The notes under the pieces: generated by a model
Told to the model about the DNA's origin: nothing
Databases searched by the model: none
What the model saw: only the letters and a program-made list of their open reading frames with translations
Program-made: the position numbers and the translations under genes
In this document: in pieces, positions 4,914-6,571 of the stretch
Layout of the letters: each line of letters opens with the position of its first letter
Position numbering within the stretch: the first letter of the stretch is position 1
Assembly (NCBI GenBank): GCA_030044775.1
Contig: JASICF010000256.1
Span: 1-6,571, forward strand
DNA length: 6,571 bases
From: Candidatus Sulfotelmatobacter sp.
GTDB lineage: Bacteria > Acidobacteriota > Terriglobia > Terriglobales > Acidobacteriaceae
Reading direction: 5' to 3'

Positions 4914-6554
4914 ATGGCTGATTCCGTTCCTGGCATGGCTGGTCCCCGTGTGCGCTTCGCGCCTTCGCCTACCGGCTTTCTGCACGTCGGTAGCGCCCGC
5001 ACCTTCATTTTTAACTGGCTCTACGCCCGCCACAACCACGGCACGATGATTCTTCGCCTCGACGACACCGACGTCGAGCGCAACACGCAGCAATCGGTCG
5101 ACTCGATCTTCGAGGGATTGAAATGGCTCGGACTCAACTGGGACGAAGAATACAAGCAATCCGATCGCCTCGATCTGCATCGCAAAACCGCCTGGGCGAT
5201 CTTCGAAAAAGGCCTCGCCTACCGCGACTTCACTCCCGCCCACGCCGGAGATGCGGAAAAATCCGGAGCTCAAGGCGCCTGGCTTTTCAATCCCGGCGCG
5301 CGCGAACTGTCTCGCGCCGAGAGCGATCGCCGCGCCGCTTCCGGCGAGCCTTTCGCCCTGCGTTTTCGCGTACCGCGACACGGCGAGGGGTATGCACGAA
5401 CCGCGTGGGGACAGCCGCCCTCGGCTGTCCGATTTGCCGAAGGCAAATTATGCGTCCACTTTAACGATGCAGTTTACGGCGATCAAATGAAAGCCGCCGA
5501 TGACATCGAAGATTTCGCCCTGCTGCGTTCCGACGGCATGCCGACCTACCATCTCGCGTCCTGCGCCGACGACGTCGATCTGCGCATCAGCCACGTCATC
5601 CGCGGCCAGGACCATCTGACCAACACATTCAAGCACGTGCTGATCTTCGAAGCCGCCGGAGCCGTCTCCCCCCAGTTCGCCCATCTTCCTTTACTCATCG
5701 CCCCGGATGGCACCAAGCTTTCCAAGCGCCGTCACGGCCCGGTGGTCAGCGTCACGACATATCGCGACGCCGGTTTTCTTCCCGAAGCGTTCATTAATTT
5801 TCTTTGCCTGCTGGGCTGGTCGCCAAAGAACGATCGCGAAAATATGTCTCTGCAGGAATTGCAGGATGCGTTTTCTCTCGAGGGGATCAACCGTTCGAAT
5901 GCGGTTGTCAATTTCAAGGAGTCGGCTACTAGCGAGCCTGCTGCTCCGCCCAGCGGTGATGTCATTCCGACCGCTCGCGAAGCGAGCGGTCGGCACCTGC
6001 TTTTCCCGTCCCCGCTTTTCGCATCCGAAGAAACTTTCGATCCCAAAGCTCTCTGGCTCAACGCCGAACACATTCGCGCGTTGCCGGTCGAAAGCTTAAG
6101 CGAGCGCCTCCTGCCGATTGTGCGCGGCGAAGGGTGGGACGTCTCACCCGAAAAAATGCTACGCATTACTCAGTTGATCCGCGAGCGCATCAAGCTGCTG
6201 CGCGATGTCCTCACCACAGCCGATTTTTTCTTTGTGAAGCAGTTGCCACCGTATGACGCGGCCGAACTCATCCCGCAAAAAGGCGATTCGGCCATGGCGC
6301 TGAAAGTTCTGACGCGTGCCCGCGAAGTTCTTGCGAATGTCGAGTTCCGCCACGACCCGCTCGATCACACCTTGCGCGCCGCCGCGCAGGAATTGGGACT
6401 AAAAGCGGGACAGATGTTCCAGCCGATTCGCGTCGCTGTCTGCGGACGAAAAAATGCGCCGCCGTTATTCGAGACGCTGGAGGTGCTGGGGAAGGAGACA
6501 ACCCTGGAGCGCGTTGCGTCAGCGATCGCAAAATTGCAACAGGGAGTTAATTAA
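4914..6554 (+). CDS. gltX: Glutamyl-tRNA synthetase with two palindrome-derived insertions
   Basis: A class I aminoacyl-tRNA synthetase that charges tRNA with glutamate in the cytoplasm. At 546 residues it is longer than the roughly 470 of E. coli GltX. Seen: FAPSPTGFLHVGSART (15-30) with the HIGH-type motif HVGS; LRLDDTDVERN; the active-site stretch RSDGMPTYHLASCADD; HVIRGQDHLTNT (227-238); the KMSKS-type loop TKLSKRRHG (267-275); WLNAEHI (381-387); and a full C-terminal anticodon-binding region ending in a typical VASAIAKL helix. All core motifs are intact, so the enzyme should be active. Odd: two extra segments that I do not expect in the family, about residues 158-180 (acceptor-binding domain, between FRVPR and HFNDAVYG) and about 337-371 (between NFKE and FDPKALWLN). 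Both are encoded by palindromic DNA (see the repeat entries) and both keep frame. The start is uncertain: an internal ATG at 4935 (MAGPRVRF) fits the usual N-terminus better, and neither start has a clear Shine-Dalgarno. The gene stands alone on its strand here. Confidence 0.95.
   Translation: MADSVPGMAGPRVRFAPSPTGFLHVGSARTFIFNWLYARHNHGTMILRLDDTDVERNTQQSVDSIFEGLKWLGLNWDEEYKQSDRLDLHRKTAWAIFEKGLAYRDFTPAHAGDAEKSGAQGAWLFNPGARELSRAESDRRAASGEPFALRFRVPRHGEGYARTAWGQPPSAVRFAEGKLCVHFNDAVYGDQMKAADDIEDFALLRSDGMPTYHLASCADDVDLRISHVIRGQDHLTNTFKHVLIFEAAGAVSPQFAHLPLLIAPDGTKLSKRRHGPVVSVTTYRDAGFLPEAFINFLCLLGWSPKNDRENMSLQELQDAFSLEGINRSNAVVNFKESATSEPAAPPSGDVIPTAREASGRHLLFPSPLFASEETFDPKALWLNAEHIRALPVESLSERLLPIVRGEGWDVSPEKMLRITQLIRERIKLLRDVLTTADFFFVKQLPPYDAAELIPQKGDSAMALKVLTRAREVLANVEFRHDPLDHTLRAAAQELGLKAGQMFQPIRVAVCGRKNAPPLFETLEVLGKETTLERVASAIAKLQQGVN
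5408..5448. repeat. Double-hairpin palindromic element inside gltX (insertion 1)
   Basis: Two adjacent perfect inverted repeats are seen. The first has arms GGACAGCCG (5409-5417) and CGGCTGTCC (5422-5430) around a four-base loop CCCT. The second, one base later, has arms ATTTGCC (5432-5438) and GGCAAAT (5442-5448) around the loop GAA. They encode gltX residues 166-179, inside a segment (about 5385-5453) that has no counterpart expected between FRVPR and HFNDAVYG. The exact ends of the insertion cannot be set without aligning close homologues. The tandem stem-loops, high symmetry and extra protein length together suggest an inserted repeat rather than normal coding drift. No transposase is associated in this window. 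Confidence 0.65.
5962..6000. repeat. TCATTCCGA-type palindromic element inside gltX (insertion 2)
   Basis: A perfect 12-base inverted repeat is seen: CCGACCGCTCGC (5967-5978), loop GAA, GCGAGCGGTCGG (5982-5993). The tip reads GCGAAGC (5977-5983), known as an unusually stable DNA mini-hairpin. The element is preceded by TCAT, giving TCATTCCGA as in the intergenic copy at 541, and followed by GGCACCT where that copy has GGAATCT. It encodes gltX residues 352-360 (PTAREASGR), within a longer extra segment of about residues 337-371 (roughly 5922-6026) that separates NFKE from FDPKALWLN. It is most likely a member of a dispersed repeat family that inserted in frame. Confidence 0.7.
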
Positions 6555-6571
6555 AGCCGATTGCTAGCCGC

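Noticed and set aside
4830..5381. A 183-codon open frame on the minus strand over the gltX start
   Set aside because: It is the antisense frame of conserved GltX motifs, including the HIGH-type region, and it has no recognisable domain.
5391..5453. TATGC at 5391-5395 and 5449-5453 as a target-site duplication of insertion 1
   Set aside because: The two copies are 58 bases apart, which is not a multiple of three, so a simple insertion with this duplication would shift the frame. A 5-base match is also easily due to chance.

Overview
The window looks like a chromosomal segment of a free-living, GC-rich bacterium. The glutamyl-tRNA synthetase, the codon use and the dispersed palindromic repeats fit an Acidobacteriota member (Terriglobia/Koribacter-like) best. 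That placement comes from family resemblance recalled from memory and no search was run, so treat it as a moderate-confidence inference.

Layout. Three genes run on the minus strand, followed by one on the plus strand. From right to left on the minus strand: (1) a 1123-residue membrane-anchored c-di-GMP protein, 4665 down to 1294, with about seven N-terminal membrane helices, three GAF-like domains, a GGDEF domain and an HD-GYP domain; (2) 32 bases downstream, an unrecognised 196-residue membrane protein (1261 down to 671), probably cotranscribed; (3) after a 201-base gap holding a palindromic repeat, the first 156 codons of a short-chain dehydrogenase/reductase that runs off the left edge. 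On the plus strand, divergent from the c-di-GMP gene across a 248-base AT-richer spacer, is gltX (4914-6554), ending 17 bases before the right edge.

How the genes work together. The GGDEF/HD-GYP protein should make and/or break c-di-GMP in response to a signal sensed by its membrane and GAF modules. The small membrane protein is the obvious candidate partner, but nothing in its sequence proves this. The SDR and gltX look like unrelated metabolic and translation genes.

The most unusual feature is in gltX. It carries two in-frame extra segments, about 23 and 35 residues, and each is built around near-perfect palindromic DNA. One contains a 12-base-pair hairpin closed by a GAA loop. The other contains two adjacent hairpins, the second also with a GAA loop. 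The second insertion begins with the same TCATTCCGA motif as a palindromic element in the intergenic gap at 541-583. This suggests a dispersed palindromic repeat family that lands both between genes and inside an essential gene without breaking its frame.
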